Positions 23,850 through 31,941 of a stretch of DNA of 37,478 nt are shown piece after piece. Position 1 is the stretch's first letter. Each line of letters opens with the position of its first letter. Origin of the DNA: Actinomycetota bacterium (GTDB lineage: Bacteria > Actinomycetota > Geothermincolia > Geothermincolales > RBG-13-55-18); NCBI GenBank assembly GCA_040757835.1, contig JBFLWJ010000027.1, forward strand, positions 1 through 37,478, written 5' to 3'. The position numbers and the translations under genes are program-made. The notes under the pieces are model-generated. The model was not told where the DNA came from. It did not search any database and worked only from the letters and a program-made list of their open reading frames with translations.

Positions 23850-24177
23850 ACGATCCATCACACCCGTCTATCCGGGTTGGCCTCGGCACCTGGTGACTGG
23901 CGGAGCGCTGTTCCTCGCGGTTTGGTCCTGGAGCGGCGGACGGCAGCTCTGGCAGACAGCCACCCGGAACGACGCCGCCCGTTCGCGGATTTTTCATCCT
24001 CCCGTGAGGCAATATGGTACCCTCGGGGTATGCGGGCGGTCTCCCACCGTTTCGATAACCGTATTGAAGTTGAAACCGGAATCCGTGTGCCGGATTGAAA
24101 TGTTTCCGGCGTTGTAATATGAATATATATGAGCGAGAAACATCAAGTCCGTGGTTGGGGCGAAAGAAGGGTGGATG

Positions 24178-24627
24178 ATGAAGAGGATACTTGTAGTGGA
24201 CGACGATCCTCTGGTCACCAGGCTATTGAAGATCAATCTCGAAATGGCCGGTTTCGGGGTCGAGGAGGCGCTGGACGGAGAGAGCGCGGTCAGAATGATA
24301 TTGGAGAACCCCCCGGATCTCCTGGTGCTGGACCTGATGATGCCGAACATGGACGGCTGGGATATCCTGCGCAAGATAAGGGAGATGGAGGACTTGAGGG
24401 AACTCCCGGTGATACTGCTGACCGCCAGGGTACATGACGAGGATCTCATCCGCGGCTGGGAGATGGGCGCGGACGACTATATCACCAAACCCTTCAATCC
24501 AATGCAATTGCCCGACCACGTCACCAGCGTCCTCAACCGTACGCCGGAGGAACGGTTGGACTGGCGGCGCCGGGAGCTGGCAAAGCTGATCGGGCTCAAC
24601 CAGGACGAGGTGCCCGCGGACGGCTAA
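24178..24627 (+). CDS. Single-domain response regulator (OmpR-type receiver)
   Basis: The 149-aa protein (start ATG 24178, possibly 24175; AGAAGG upstream) is a receiver with DDD at 8-10, phosphoacceptor Asp52 in LVLDLMMPNMDGW, Thr in LLTARVHDED and Lys in YITKPFNPMQL. A C-terminal tail of about 30 residues carries charged helices and no DNA-binding domain. The receiver resembles those of OmpR/PhoB regulators that have lost their winged helix. It lies before the 1108-aa kinase with a 312-bp gap, so joint regulation is possible but not evident. Confidence 0.85.
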   Translation: MKRILVVDDDPLVTRLLKINLEMAGFGVEEALDGESAVRMILENPPDLLVLDLMMPNMDGWDILRKIREMEDLRELPVILLTARVHDEDLIRGWEMGADDYITKPFNPMQLPDHVTSVLNRTPEERLDWRRRELAKLIGLNQDEVPADG

Positions 24628-24939
24628 GGGGACTCGCCTGGAGGGACCCGCCACTGGTGCGTCCCAAGCAGGGGCCTCTCCACTGCCTGGAGAAGAAGCG
24701 CGAGGCTAAGCTGATGGAAACATCAAGTGATAGGGATTGGCCCCACCGGAGAACACCTTTATCTACCTGCTTCCCCTCGAACCACTTGTCCGTTTCGCCC
24801 GGGACCTTCCGGTGGCGGTCATGGAGCGCCGCGGCCATGAGCCCGGACTTCCTCGTCCCGAGAAAGCCCCGAAACCCACGCGCTATGTTTTACGCTGCAT
24901 GCTGTAACTGAGATAATCGTCGTAGGGGGAAATGCGGTT
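24628..24939. other. Gene-free interval before the large kinase
   Basis: There is no convincing reading frame on either strand. A short hairpin (GGGAC near 24642 with GTCCC near 24662) could end the upstream gene. AGGGGGA at about 24925 is the ribosome-binding site of the following kinase. I see no recognisable riboswitch or clear sigma-70 promoter. Confidence 0.5.
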
Positions 24940-27900
24940 ATGTCAAGGTCGGGTAGATGTGTGGAGAATGCCACCCGCGAGGGCGAAGATAGCGGTCGGG
25001 CGCGCGGGCAACCGCCACGGGGCCTGATAACCTGGAGGTGGATCGTTGCTTACTTGGTAGTGGTAGCCCTCGTGGCCATCTCCGGGGTGCTTCTCGTGAG
25101 ATTCCTGCAGGGAAACGCCAAGGAAAACGCCCTTGAAGAACTGACGTCGGTCGTCAACCTCAAGACCAACGAGATCAGCGAGTGGTTCGAGCAGAGACGC
25201 GGGGACGCCACCAGGATCATGCAGACCCCCTTCTTCACGCGGGCTGCCCGGGGGTTCCTGGCAGACCCCGGCCAGTCCGAAGAGAGGGACGACCTCCTGA
25301 CCTGGATGGAGTCCTATTTGCGGAATAGGTATTACCGCAGCGTCTTCCTCCTCGATACGGCCGGAGAGGCGGTGCTGGCCGCGTGCAAGCCGGGGGAGGT
25401 AGTGGGCGACTACGCCCGGGACCTGGCGCTTGAGGCGATGTCCAAAGGGGAGGTGGCCATCTCCGACCTCCACTACGGCGAGGGCGATAACCTGGTACAT
25501 ATCGACCTCATAGCCCCCATCCCCTCCACCTCCACCAGCACCCCCGCCGCGGGCGCCGTGCTCCTGAGGGTCGACCCCTATACCTACCTATACCCCCTCA
25601 TCCAGTCCTGGCCCTCCCCCAGCGACAGCGCGGAGACCCTAATCGTGCGCGTCGAGGACGGCGAGATCGTCTTCCTGAACGAACTGCGCTACCATGAGGG
25701 CGGCCCCCTTTCCCTGAGATTACCCGCCGGGGAGGAGAATCTGCCGGCGGCCCTTGCCGCGGGAGGGTTCGAGGGAGTGGTCGAGGGGACGGATTACCGC
25801 GGCGTGGAAGTCCTGGCGGCGGTGCGCGGGGTGCCCGGCACCGCCTGGTACGTCGTTGCCAAGGAGGACGCAAGCGAGGTCTATGCCTCCATTAGTGCGC
25901 GCACCTGGCTGGCCGTCGGTTTCACCACCATGATGGTCATCGCGCTGGGGCTCCTCATGGGCCTGCTCTGGATCCGGAAACGGGGCCAGTTCTACCGCTG
26001 GCAGTACGCAATGGAGGCGGAGCGCTCCACCCTGGCCCGGCACTGCGAATACCTCACCCGTTACGCCAACGACATCATCGTGCTCATGGACGAAGCCTGG
26101 AGGATCGTCGAGGTCAACGAGCAAGCGGTAAAGACCTACGGCTATACACGTGAAGAGCTGCTCGGCATGTCCGCTCCCTTGCTCCGCTCCGAGGCGGCGA
26201 GGGCCGGTTTCGCCCAGACGGTGCGGGAGCTGGATATCGGCGACGGCACCGTCTTCGAGACCGAGCACGTTCGCAAGGACGGCACCACCTTTCCGGTGGA
26301 GATAAGCGCCCGTGTCATCGAGACCAAAGGCGAGCGTTTCTACCAGGGGATTATCCGGGATATAAGCGAGCGCCGACGCATGCAAGAGGAGTTGCGTGAA
26401 AGAGAGGTCTTCATGCGGCGGCTCACCGACAACATGCTGGACCTTATAAGCCAGATCGATCTCGAGGGCAACTTCGTCTACCTCAGTCCCTCAAACGAGA
26501 GGGTGCTGGGATACCGCGAGGCGGATCTCCTGGGCACCAACGTCATGGAGCTTGTCCACCCCGACGATCTGCCCGCGGTAGCGGATTCCTACGTCAGGTC
26601 AAACATGGAACTCGTGCCGGGAAAGGTCGAGTTCCGGGCCAGGAAAGCCGACGGCACCTATATATGGGTGGAGTCGGTGGGGAACCCGCTTTACAACGAG
26701 GCGGGCGAGCTCATCGGCGCCATCTTCGCCACCCGCGACATCAGCGACAGGAAGATGGCCGAGGATGAGGCGGAGCGCGGCAGGATGCTCCTCTTCTCCG
26801 CCTTCGAGATGGTCCCGGCCACGGTGATCTTGCTGGCGCCGGACTACACCTTCCGTTACGCCAACAGCTACTTCCGCGAACTCTTTGGGGACCCCGGAGG
26901 GAAGAAATGCTACGAGGTGCTGTACGGCCGCTCTACCCCCTGCGAGGAATACTGCCCGCTTGGGATCATCGAGACGGGCGAGCCGTTCTCGCGGGAATGG
27001 AGCGACGAGTCGGGAATGTGTTTCCTGGTGCACTACTTTCCCTTCGAGGACATGGACGGCCAGGGGGCGGTGCTGGAGATGGGGATAGACGTCACCGACC
27101 GCAAGCGCATCGAGAAGCGCCTGGAGAGGATCAACCGCTGCTTCCTGGAGCTGGGCACCAAGCCCCTGGAGAACGTGCTCATGATCGTGGATGCGGGGCA
27201 GGAGATCATGCAAGCGGTCGGCATGCACTACAGCCACTTGAACAGGGGCGGGATCTATGTGTACCGGACAGCAAGTGATGGCGCCGGCCGGAAGCACCTG
27301 GAGATGGATGATTGTCCGATCTGCCATACCGTGATCGCGGAGGGCGGCGGTGAGCCTTTCGTGCTGGAGGATCTGCCGGCTAGTGGCTATGATGGTCTTC
27401 TCCCCGACGCGGTCCAAGACGGGTTTGGCTCTTACCTCGCCTACCCCGTCAAAGCCCATGGTGTGACCGTGGGTGTCCTCGGATTGCTGCGCGGGGAGAG
27501 AGGCGCCTTCAGCGTCGAGGAGCGGGAAATCATGGGTATGCTGGCCCGGGCCATCTCGGTAGAGGAGGAACGGCTGGACCACGAGGAGGAGCTACGGGCT
27601 TTCATCGACATCGCCTCCCATGAGTTGCGCCATCCCATGACCATCATAAAGGGTTACGCTGCGACACTGAGACTGTACCGGGACAGGATGGACGATACGA
27701 CGGTGCGTGGCGTTCTGGCCGATATCGAAAAGGGAGTGGACCGCCTGGAGAAGCTGGTTTATCAACTGCTGGACGCCTCGCGCATGGAACGCGACAAGCT
27801 GGTCCTGGAGAAGGCGGAGACGGACATCGAGGCATTGCTGAAGAATGCAGTTGCCGAGATGCGATACAAGGTCCCCGCCAGGGATTTCGTCCTCGATCTG

Positions 27901-28266
27901 CGGGAGCGGGAATGCCGCGTGGAGGCAGAAGCTGAACGCATCGGACAGGTCCTGGTGATCCTCATGGAGAATGCCGTGAACTACTCCGCGCATGATTCGC
28001 TCGTGGAAGTGGCGATGGACGTGAACGAAGAGGGGAAGGTCGTGATCTCGGTAATGGACAGGGGCGTAGGGGTGCCCGAGGAGCATCGCGGCAGGATCTT
28101 CGAGCGCTTTTTCCAGGTCGGCGACCCCTCCTACCATTCCTCCGAGGGTATAGGCCTTGGACTGCATATCGCGCGCGAGATAATCGAGGCTCACGGCGGG
28201 GAGATATGGTACGAACCGCGTGAAGGGGGCGGATCGATCTTCAGCTTCACCCTCCCCCGCCCGTAG
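24940..28266 (+). CDS. Multi-PAS membrane sensor histidine kinase (1108 aa)
   Basis: ATG 24940 lies eight bases after AGGGGGA. TM1 (about 33-54) and TM2 (about 323-345) flank a Cache-like extracytoplasmic sensor of about 265 residues. Then come PAS1 (about 370-480, ending IIRDISERRR), PAS2 with PAC (about 485-605, TRDISDRKM) and PAS3 (about 615-725, with several cysteines including CEEYCPLGI). A GAF-like domain follows (about 735-870). HisKA has DIASHELRHPMTI near 890 and HATPase_c shows NAVNYSAHDS, DRGVGV and GIGLGLHIA. The C-terminal half closely parallels the kinase at 18954. PAS3's cysteine cluster might bind metal or sense redox state, which is speculative. Confidence 0.85.
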   Translation: MSRSGRCVENATREGEDSGRARGQPPRGLITWRWIVAYLVVVALVAISGVLLVRFLQGNAKENALEELTSVVNLKTNEISEWFEQRRGDATRIMQTPFFTRAARGFLADPGQSEERDDLLTWMESYLRNRYYRSVFLLDTAGEAVLAACKPGEVVGDYARDLALEAMSKGEVAISDLHYGEGDNLVHIDLIAPIPSTSTSTPAAGAVLLRVDPYTYLYPLIQSWPSPSDSAETLIVRVEDGEIVFLNELRYHEGGPLSLRLPAGEENLPAALAAGGFEGVVEGTDYRGVEVLAAVRGVPGTAWYVVAKEDASEVYASISARTWLAVGFTTMMVIALGLLMGLLWIRKRGQFYRWQYAMEAERSTLARHCEYLTRYANDIIVLMDEAWRIVEVNEQAVKTYGYTREELLGMSAPLLRSEAARAGFAQTVRELDIGDGTVFETEHVRKDGTTFPVEISARVIETKGERFYQGIIRDISERRRMQEELREREVFMRRLTDNMLDLISQIDLEGNFVYLSPSNERVLGYREADLLGTNVMELVHPDDLPAVADSYVRSNMELVPGKVEFRARKADGTYIWVESVGNPLYNEAGELIGAIFATRDISDRKMAEDEAERGRMLLFSAFEMVPATVILLAPDYTFRYANSYFRELFGDPGGKKCYEVLYGRSTPCEEYCPLGIIETGEPFSREWSDESGMCFLVHYFPFEDMDGQGAVLEMGIDVTDRKRIEKRLERINRCFLELGTKPLENVLMIVDAGQEIMQAVGMHYSHLNRGGIYVYRTASDGAGRKHLEMDDCPICHTVIAEGGGEPFVLEDLPASGYDGLLPDAVQDGFGSYLAYPVKAHGVTVGVLGLLRGERGAFSVEEREIMGMLARAISVEEERLDHEEELRAFIDIASHELRHPMTIIKGYAATLRLYRDRMDDTTVRGVLADIEKGVDRLEKLVYQLLDASRMERDKLVLEKAETDIEALLKNAVAEMRYKVPARDFVLDLRERECRVEAEAERIGQVLVILMENAVNYSAHDSLVEVAMDVNEEGKVVISVMDRGVGVPEEHRGRIFERFFQVGDPSYHSSEGIGLGLHIAREIIEAHGGEIWYEPREGGGSIFSFTLPRP

Positions 28267-28386
28267 GGTATCTGGCTTCGGACATGACCCAGGTCGCGGC
28301 GGTGCATGCCGCCATGCCCCTCTCCGAGGGTCTCCTCAAGCGTTATTGGCTTGGGAGAATGCCTGCGCGAAGGTAGCGAGATATGC

Positions 28387-28414
28387 TTGAACCGGCGGGG
28401 GATTCGGATATAAT
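28387..28414 (+). promoter_or_regulatory. Sigma-70-type promoter for the por-hox operon
   Basis: TTGAAC at 28387-28392 and TATAAT at 28409-28414 are separated by 16 bp. This matches the consensus well and lies about 90 bp before the first gene. The leader contains GGCC-based complementarity (gaggccgaaaagccttggcc at about 28439-28458) that could form a hairpin. Confidence 0.65.
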
Positions 28415-28502
28415 ATTAAAAATCTGTGTAGGAAAGCGAGGCCGAAAAGCCTTGGCCATGTAGCAACATGTAGAGCCTGTATATAGCCGAACGGGAGCTT
28501 GC

Positions 28503-29054
28503 ATGCTGGAGATAAGGTTTCACGGGAGAGGCGGGCAGGGAGCGGTCACCTCGGCCGAGCTCATCGCCGTGGCGGCTATCGGCAAGGGCAAATACGCCCA
28601 GGCCTTCCCGAGTTTCGGGCCCGAGCGCAGAGGCGCCCCGGTCGTGGCCTTCTGCAGGGTCGACGACAAAAGGATCCTCGCCCGCGCCAAGGTATACGAG
28701 CCCGATGTGGTGGTCATCCTCGACTCGGGGCTCTTGACCCTGATCGACCCGGTCGAGGGCTTGAAGCCGGACGGGATACTCATCATCAACTCGAAAAAAT
28801 CCTATGAGGAGATAATGGATTCGTGCCGCTTCTCCTGCCGCGTCGGTATCGTCAACGCCGACCAGATCGCCCGGGAAGAACTGGGTCGGGTCATCGTGAA
28901 CACCACCATGATGGGCGCGGTCATCAAGGCGACCGGCCTGTTCGGGATCGACGACATCCGCGGGCCCATGCTGGACCGCTTCGGGCCCAAGCTGGGGGAG
29001 AAGAACATGAAGGCCCTGGAGCGGGCCTATAACGAACTGGTTATAAAGGAGTAG
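28503..29054 (+). CDS. porG: Pyruvate (2-oxoacid):ferredoxin oxidoreductase gamma subunit
   Basis: The 183-aa protein opens MLEIRFHGRGGQGAVTSAEL, the GxGGQG motif of the gamma chain in four-subunit oxidoreductases. It continues with AFPSFGPERRGAPV, also diagnostic. The enzyme oxidatively decarboxylates pyruvate with CoA to acetyl-CoA, CO2 and reduced ferredoxin in the cytoplasm; gamma helps form the CoA/TPP pocket. It is the first gene of the operon (gamma-delta-alpha-beta order), 6 nt before the delta chain. Substrate (pyruvate or a branched-chain oxoacid) cannot be fixed from gamma alone. Confidence 0.88.
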   Translation: MLEIRFHGRGGQGAVTSAELIAVAAIGKGKYAQAFPSFGPERRGAPVVAFCRVDDKRILARAKVYEPDVVVILDSGLLTLIDPVEGLKPDGILIINSKKSYEEIMDSCRFSCRVGIVNADQIAREELGRVIVNTTMMGAVIKATGLFGIDDIRGPMLDRFGPKLGEKNMKALERAYNELVIKE

Positions 29055-29060
29055 GCAGAC

Positions 29061-29354
29061 GTGGCCAAACCGATGGAAGAGATAAGATGGCAGGACCTGG
29101 AGATAGGGGCGGCAGTCAGCGAGCCCGGCAGCTCCAGGGAGTATAAGACCGGCAGCTGGCGTTCGCTACTGCCGGTGGTCGACAGGGACCAGTGCATCCG
29201 CTGTGGCGTCTGCTGGTTGTTCTGCCCGGACGCTGCGATCAACCGGTCGGAGGACGGGTCTTTCCAGGCCGACTTGGAGTACTGCAAGGGATGCGGCATC
29301 TGCGCCAGGGAATGCCCGGTGGGCTGCATATCCATGGTGATAGAGGAATTCTGA
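29061..29354 (+). CDS. porD: Pyruvate (2-oxoacid):ferredoxin oxidoreductase delta subunit, 2[4Fe-4S]
   Basis: The start is GTG 29061, with AAAGGAGT upstream. The 97-aa ferredoxin-like chain has two 4Fe-4S motifs, CIRCGVCWLFCP and CKGCGICARECP (CxxCxxCxxxCP), and the KTGSWRS segment before the first cluster that is usual in PorD. It carries electrons from the TPP site to external ferredoxin or, here, perhaps to the co-encoded diaphorase. Its stop is 1 nt from the alpha gene. Confidence 0.88.
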   Translation: MAKPMEEIRWQDLEIGAAVSEPGSSREYKTGSWRSLLPVVDRDQCIRCGVCWLFCPDAAINRSEDGSFQADLEYCKGCGICARECPVGCISMVIEEF

Positions 29355-29355
29355 C

Positions 29356-30534
29356 ATGGCCAAAGAACGCAAGGGTATCGAGGTATCGCTGGCCGTAGCG
29401 GAGGCGGTAGGACAGGCGGACTGCGATGTCATAGCCGCCTATCCCATCACGCCGCAGACACATATCGTGGAGCATCTCTCCGAAATGGTGGCCGACGGGC
29501 ACCTGGACGCGGAGTTCGTGCCGGTGGAGAGTGAGCACTCGGCCATGAGCGTATGCTGCGGCGCGGCCGCCGTGGGCGCCCGCACTTTCACCTCCACCGC
29601 CTCGCAGGGGCTGGCCCTGATGGCGGAGATATTCTTCATCGCCTCGGCCATGCGGCTGCCCGTGGTCATGGCCCTCGCCAACCGCTCCCTGTCCTCGCCG
29701 CTTTCCATCTGGAACGATCATACCGACACCATGATGGTGCGTGACGGAGGCTGGATACACGTATTCGTCGAGAACGGCCAGGAGGCCTACGACCACGTGT
29801 TCTGGGCCTTCCGCGTGGCCGAAGACCCCGCGGTGAGGCTGCCGGTGGCCTTGAACATCGACGGCTTCATAATGACCCACATGATCGAGCCCATAGAATT
29901 CGAGGACGACGAGCTGATCAAGCGTTACATACCCGAATACAGGATGGAGAAACCCCTGCACCCGGACAACCCGGTCTCCATGGGATGTTTCGGCATGCCC
30001 GAGATATACACGGAGACGCAGATGGCCCGCGAGCGGGCCCTGGTGGAGTCCTATAACACCTGCATCAAGGCATGGGAGGAGTGGGAAGCCCTTACCGGAC
30101 GGCGATACCATCCGGTCGAGACCTACCGGGCCGACGATGCCGAATGCTGCATAGTGACCTTGGGCTCACTGGGCGAGACGGCCATGGCGGCCGTGGACGA
30201 ATTGAGAGAGCAGGGAGAGAAGGTCGGGGTCATCAAGATCCGGCTGTGGCGCCCGTTCCCGTTCGAGGATCTTTACAGGGCGGCGGCCGGCAAGAACGCC
30301 TTGATCGTGCTGGACCGAGCCATAAGCTTCGGCGGCCCCGGCGGTCCGGTTGCCCTGGAGCTGAGGAGCGCGATGTGCGGCAGGCCGCAGGCACCGGCGA
30401 TCGTGGATTATGTGGCTGGACTGGCGAGCAGGGACGTGACCGCGGAGGACTTCAAGGCGATCATCCTCGGAGGAAAAGCCAAGGCCGCAGAGGGCGACGT
30501 TTGCGGGTTCACGCTTTACGGCCTGCGCGGGTGA
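29356..30534 (+). CDS. porA: Pyruvate (2-oxoacid):ferredoxin oxidoreductase alpha subunit
   Basis: The 392-aa alpha chain includes AAYPITPQTHIVEHL (pyrimidine-binding region), VESEHSAMSVCCGAAAVGAR and TASQGLALM, all conserved in PorA/VorA. The C-terminal domain (GSLGETAMAAVDELREQGEK, IKIRLWRPFP) is the transketolase-like domain II. The length fits archaeal-type four-subunit enzymes. It forms the active heterodimer with PorB. The operon continues 10 nt later. Confidence 0.88.
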   Translation: MAKERKGIEVSLAVAEAVGQADCDVIAAYPITPQTHIVEHLSEMVADGHLDAEFVPVESEHSAMSVCCGAAAVGARTFTSTASQGLALMAEIFFIASAMRLPVVMALANRSLSSPLSIWNDHTDTMMVRDGGWIHVFVENGQEAYDHVFWAFRVAEDPAVRLPVALNIDGFIMTHMIEPIEFEDDELIKRYIPEYRMEKPLHPDNPVSMGCFGMPEIYTETQMARERALVESYNTCIKAWEEWEALTGRRYHPVETYRADDAECCIVTLGSLGETAMAAVDELREQGEKVGVIKIRLWRPFPFEDLYRAAAGKNALIVLDRAISFGGPGGPVALELRSAMCGRPQAPAIVDYVAGLASRDVTAEDFKAIILGGKAKAAEGDVCGFTLYGLRG

Positions 30535-30544
30535 GGAGCAAGAC

Positions 30545-31471
30545 ATGGACAAGTTCTCGGTTTTCTCGGCGAGGCTAGTTGAAAAGGCCGAATACTTCAC
30601 CTCTGGCCACCGCGCCTGCCAGGGATGCGCCGAGGCGCTGGCCGTGCGCCTGGTCATGAAGGCCCTGGGGCGCAACACCATAGTGGCCATGGCCACGGGC
30701 TGCATGGAGATCGTCTCCTCGCCGCTGCCCACGACGGCCTGGGAGGTGCCCTGGATCCACGTGGCCTTCGAGAACGCCTCGGCCGTCATCAGCGGCTGCG
30801 AGTCCGGCATGAAGTCCATGATGCGCAAGGGTAAGCTGCCCCCCAAGAAGATCAACTTCGTGGCCATGGGCGGCGACGGCGCCACGGCCGATATCGGCAT
30901 GGGCCAGCTCTCCGGAGCCCTGGAGCGCGGGCACGACATGATCTACGTGTGCTATGACAACGAGGCTTACATGAACACCGGCATCCAGCGCTCCAGCTCC
31001 ACCCCCTGGGGGGCCAGCACCACCACCAGCCCGGCCGGCAAGATGTCCAAGGGCCAGCACACCCAGAAGAAGGACATGCCCAAGGTCGCCATCGCCCACA
31101 ATATCCCCTACGTGGCCACTGCCTGCCCCAGCTTTCCCTTCGACCTCATGGAGAAGGTCGAGAAGGCCGCAGCCATCCCGGGCCCCGCATACCTGCATAT
31201 ACTCTCGGTATGCCCCACGGGCTGGCGGATCCCGGTGGAGGAGGCCATTAAATATGGACGCCTGGCCGTGAACACCTGCGTGTTCCCGCTCTACGAATAC
31301 GAGTACGGAAAATACCGTCTCACCTACAGGCCGTCCCCCGTACTGCCCGTGCGGGAATACATCGAGGGACAGGGCCGCTTCCGGCACCTGGCGCCCGAGG
31401 ACATCGAGGCCATCCAGGAGCGCACCATGGAGGAGTACGAGAAACTGGTGAAACTCAGCGAAGAGGGTTGA
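30545..31471 (+). CDS. porB: Pyruvate (2-oxoacid):ferredoxin oxidoreductase beta subunit (TPP-binding)
   Basis: The 308-aa protein has GHRACQGCAEALAVR near residue 21, with the cysteines that ligate the proximal 4Fe-4S cluster. The TPP/Mg motif is GGDGATADIGMGQL, followed by YDNEAYMNTGIQRSSSTPWG, and CPTGW lies further on. The EAYMNTGIQ form is the PorB/VorB type rather than the KorB (2-oxoglutarate) type, so pyruvate is the most likely substrate, with branched-chain oxoacids possible. Confidence 0.88.
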   Translation: MDKFSVFSARLVEKAEYFTSGHRACQGCAEALAVRLVMKALGRNTIVAMATGCMEIVSSPLPTTAWEVPWIHVAFENASAVISGCESGMKSMMRKGKLPPKKINFVAMGGDGATADIGMGQLSGALERGHDMIYVCYDNEAYMNTGIQRSSSTPWGASTTTSPAGKMSKGQHTQKKDMPKVAIAHNIPYVATACPSFPFDLMEKVEKAAAIPGPAYLHILSVCPTGWRIPVEEAIKYGRLAVNTCVFPLYEYEYGKYRLTYRPSPVLPVREYIEGQGRFRHLAPEDIEAIQERTMEEYEKLVKLSEEG

Positions 31472-31475
31472 TCTC

Positions 31476-31937
31476 ATGACGGATGTGAATTCGTTCGACC
31501 GCATCATAGACCGTTACGAAAAAACGGAGGAATCGCTGCTGGCCATCCTGCAGGACTTCCAGCGCGAGTTCCACTACGTCCCCGAGGAGGGCATACGCCG
31601 CCTGAGCGAGGTCATGGAGGTCCCGGAGAGCAAGATCTATGCCATGGGCACCTTCTACAAGGCCCTGTCCCTCACCCCGCGCGGCAGGCACACCATCAAG
31701 GTCTGCACGGGGACGGCCTGCCACCTCAAGGGAGCGCCGCAGATCCTGGAGACGCTGGAGCGGGAGCTGGAGGTGGAGCGCAACGGCACCACGGCGGATG
31801 GAGAGTTCACCCTGGAATGCGTCAACTGCGTGGGGGCCTGCGCCATGGCGCCGCTGACCCTGATCGACGAGGAATACCACGGGCAGACCCGCTCCTCGAA
31901 GATCATGGACATCGTCAAGAAACAGGTGGGGAGTTAG
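31476..31937 (+). CDS. NuoE/HoxE-like [2Fe-2S] diaphorase subunit
   Basis: The 153-aa protein is a thioredoxin-like [2Fe-2S] ferredoxin with a helical N-terminal part (LLAILQDFQREFHYVPEEGI). The four cluster cysteines lie in CTGTAC and CVNCVGAC, the normal C-x4-C and C-x3-C pattern. These subunits sit beside the FMN-bearing NuoF/HoxF chain. It follows porB by 4 nt and precedes the NuoF-like gene by 4 nt. HoxE, HndA and HydC are alternative names of equal plausibility. Confidence 0.85.
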   Translation: MTDVNSFDRIIDRYEKTEESLLAILQDFQREFHYVPEEGIRRLSEVMEVPESKIYAMGTFYKALSLTPRGRHTIKVCTGTACHLKGAPQILETLERELEVERNGTTADGEFTLECVNCVGACAMAPLTLIDEEYHGQTRSSKIMDIVKKQVGS

Positions 31938-31941
31938 GGAA

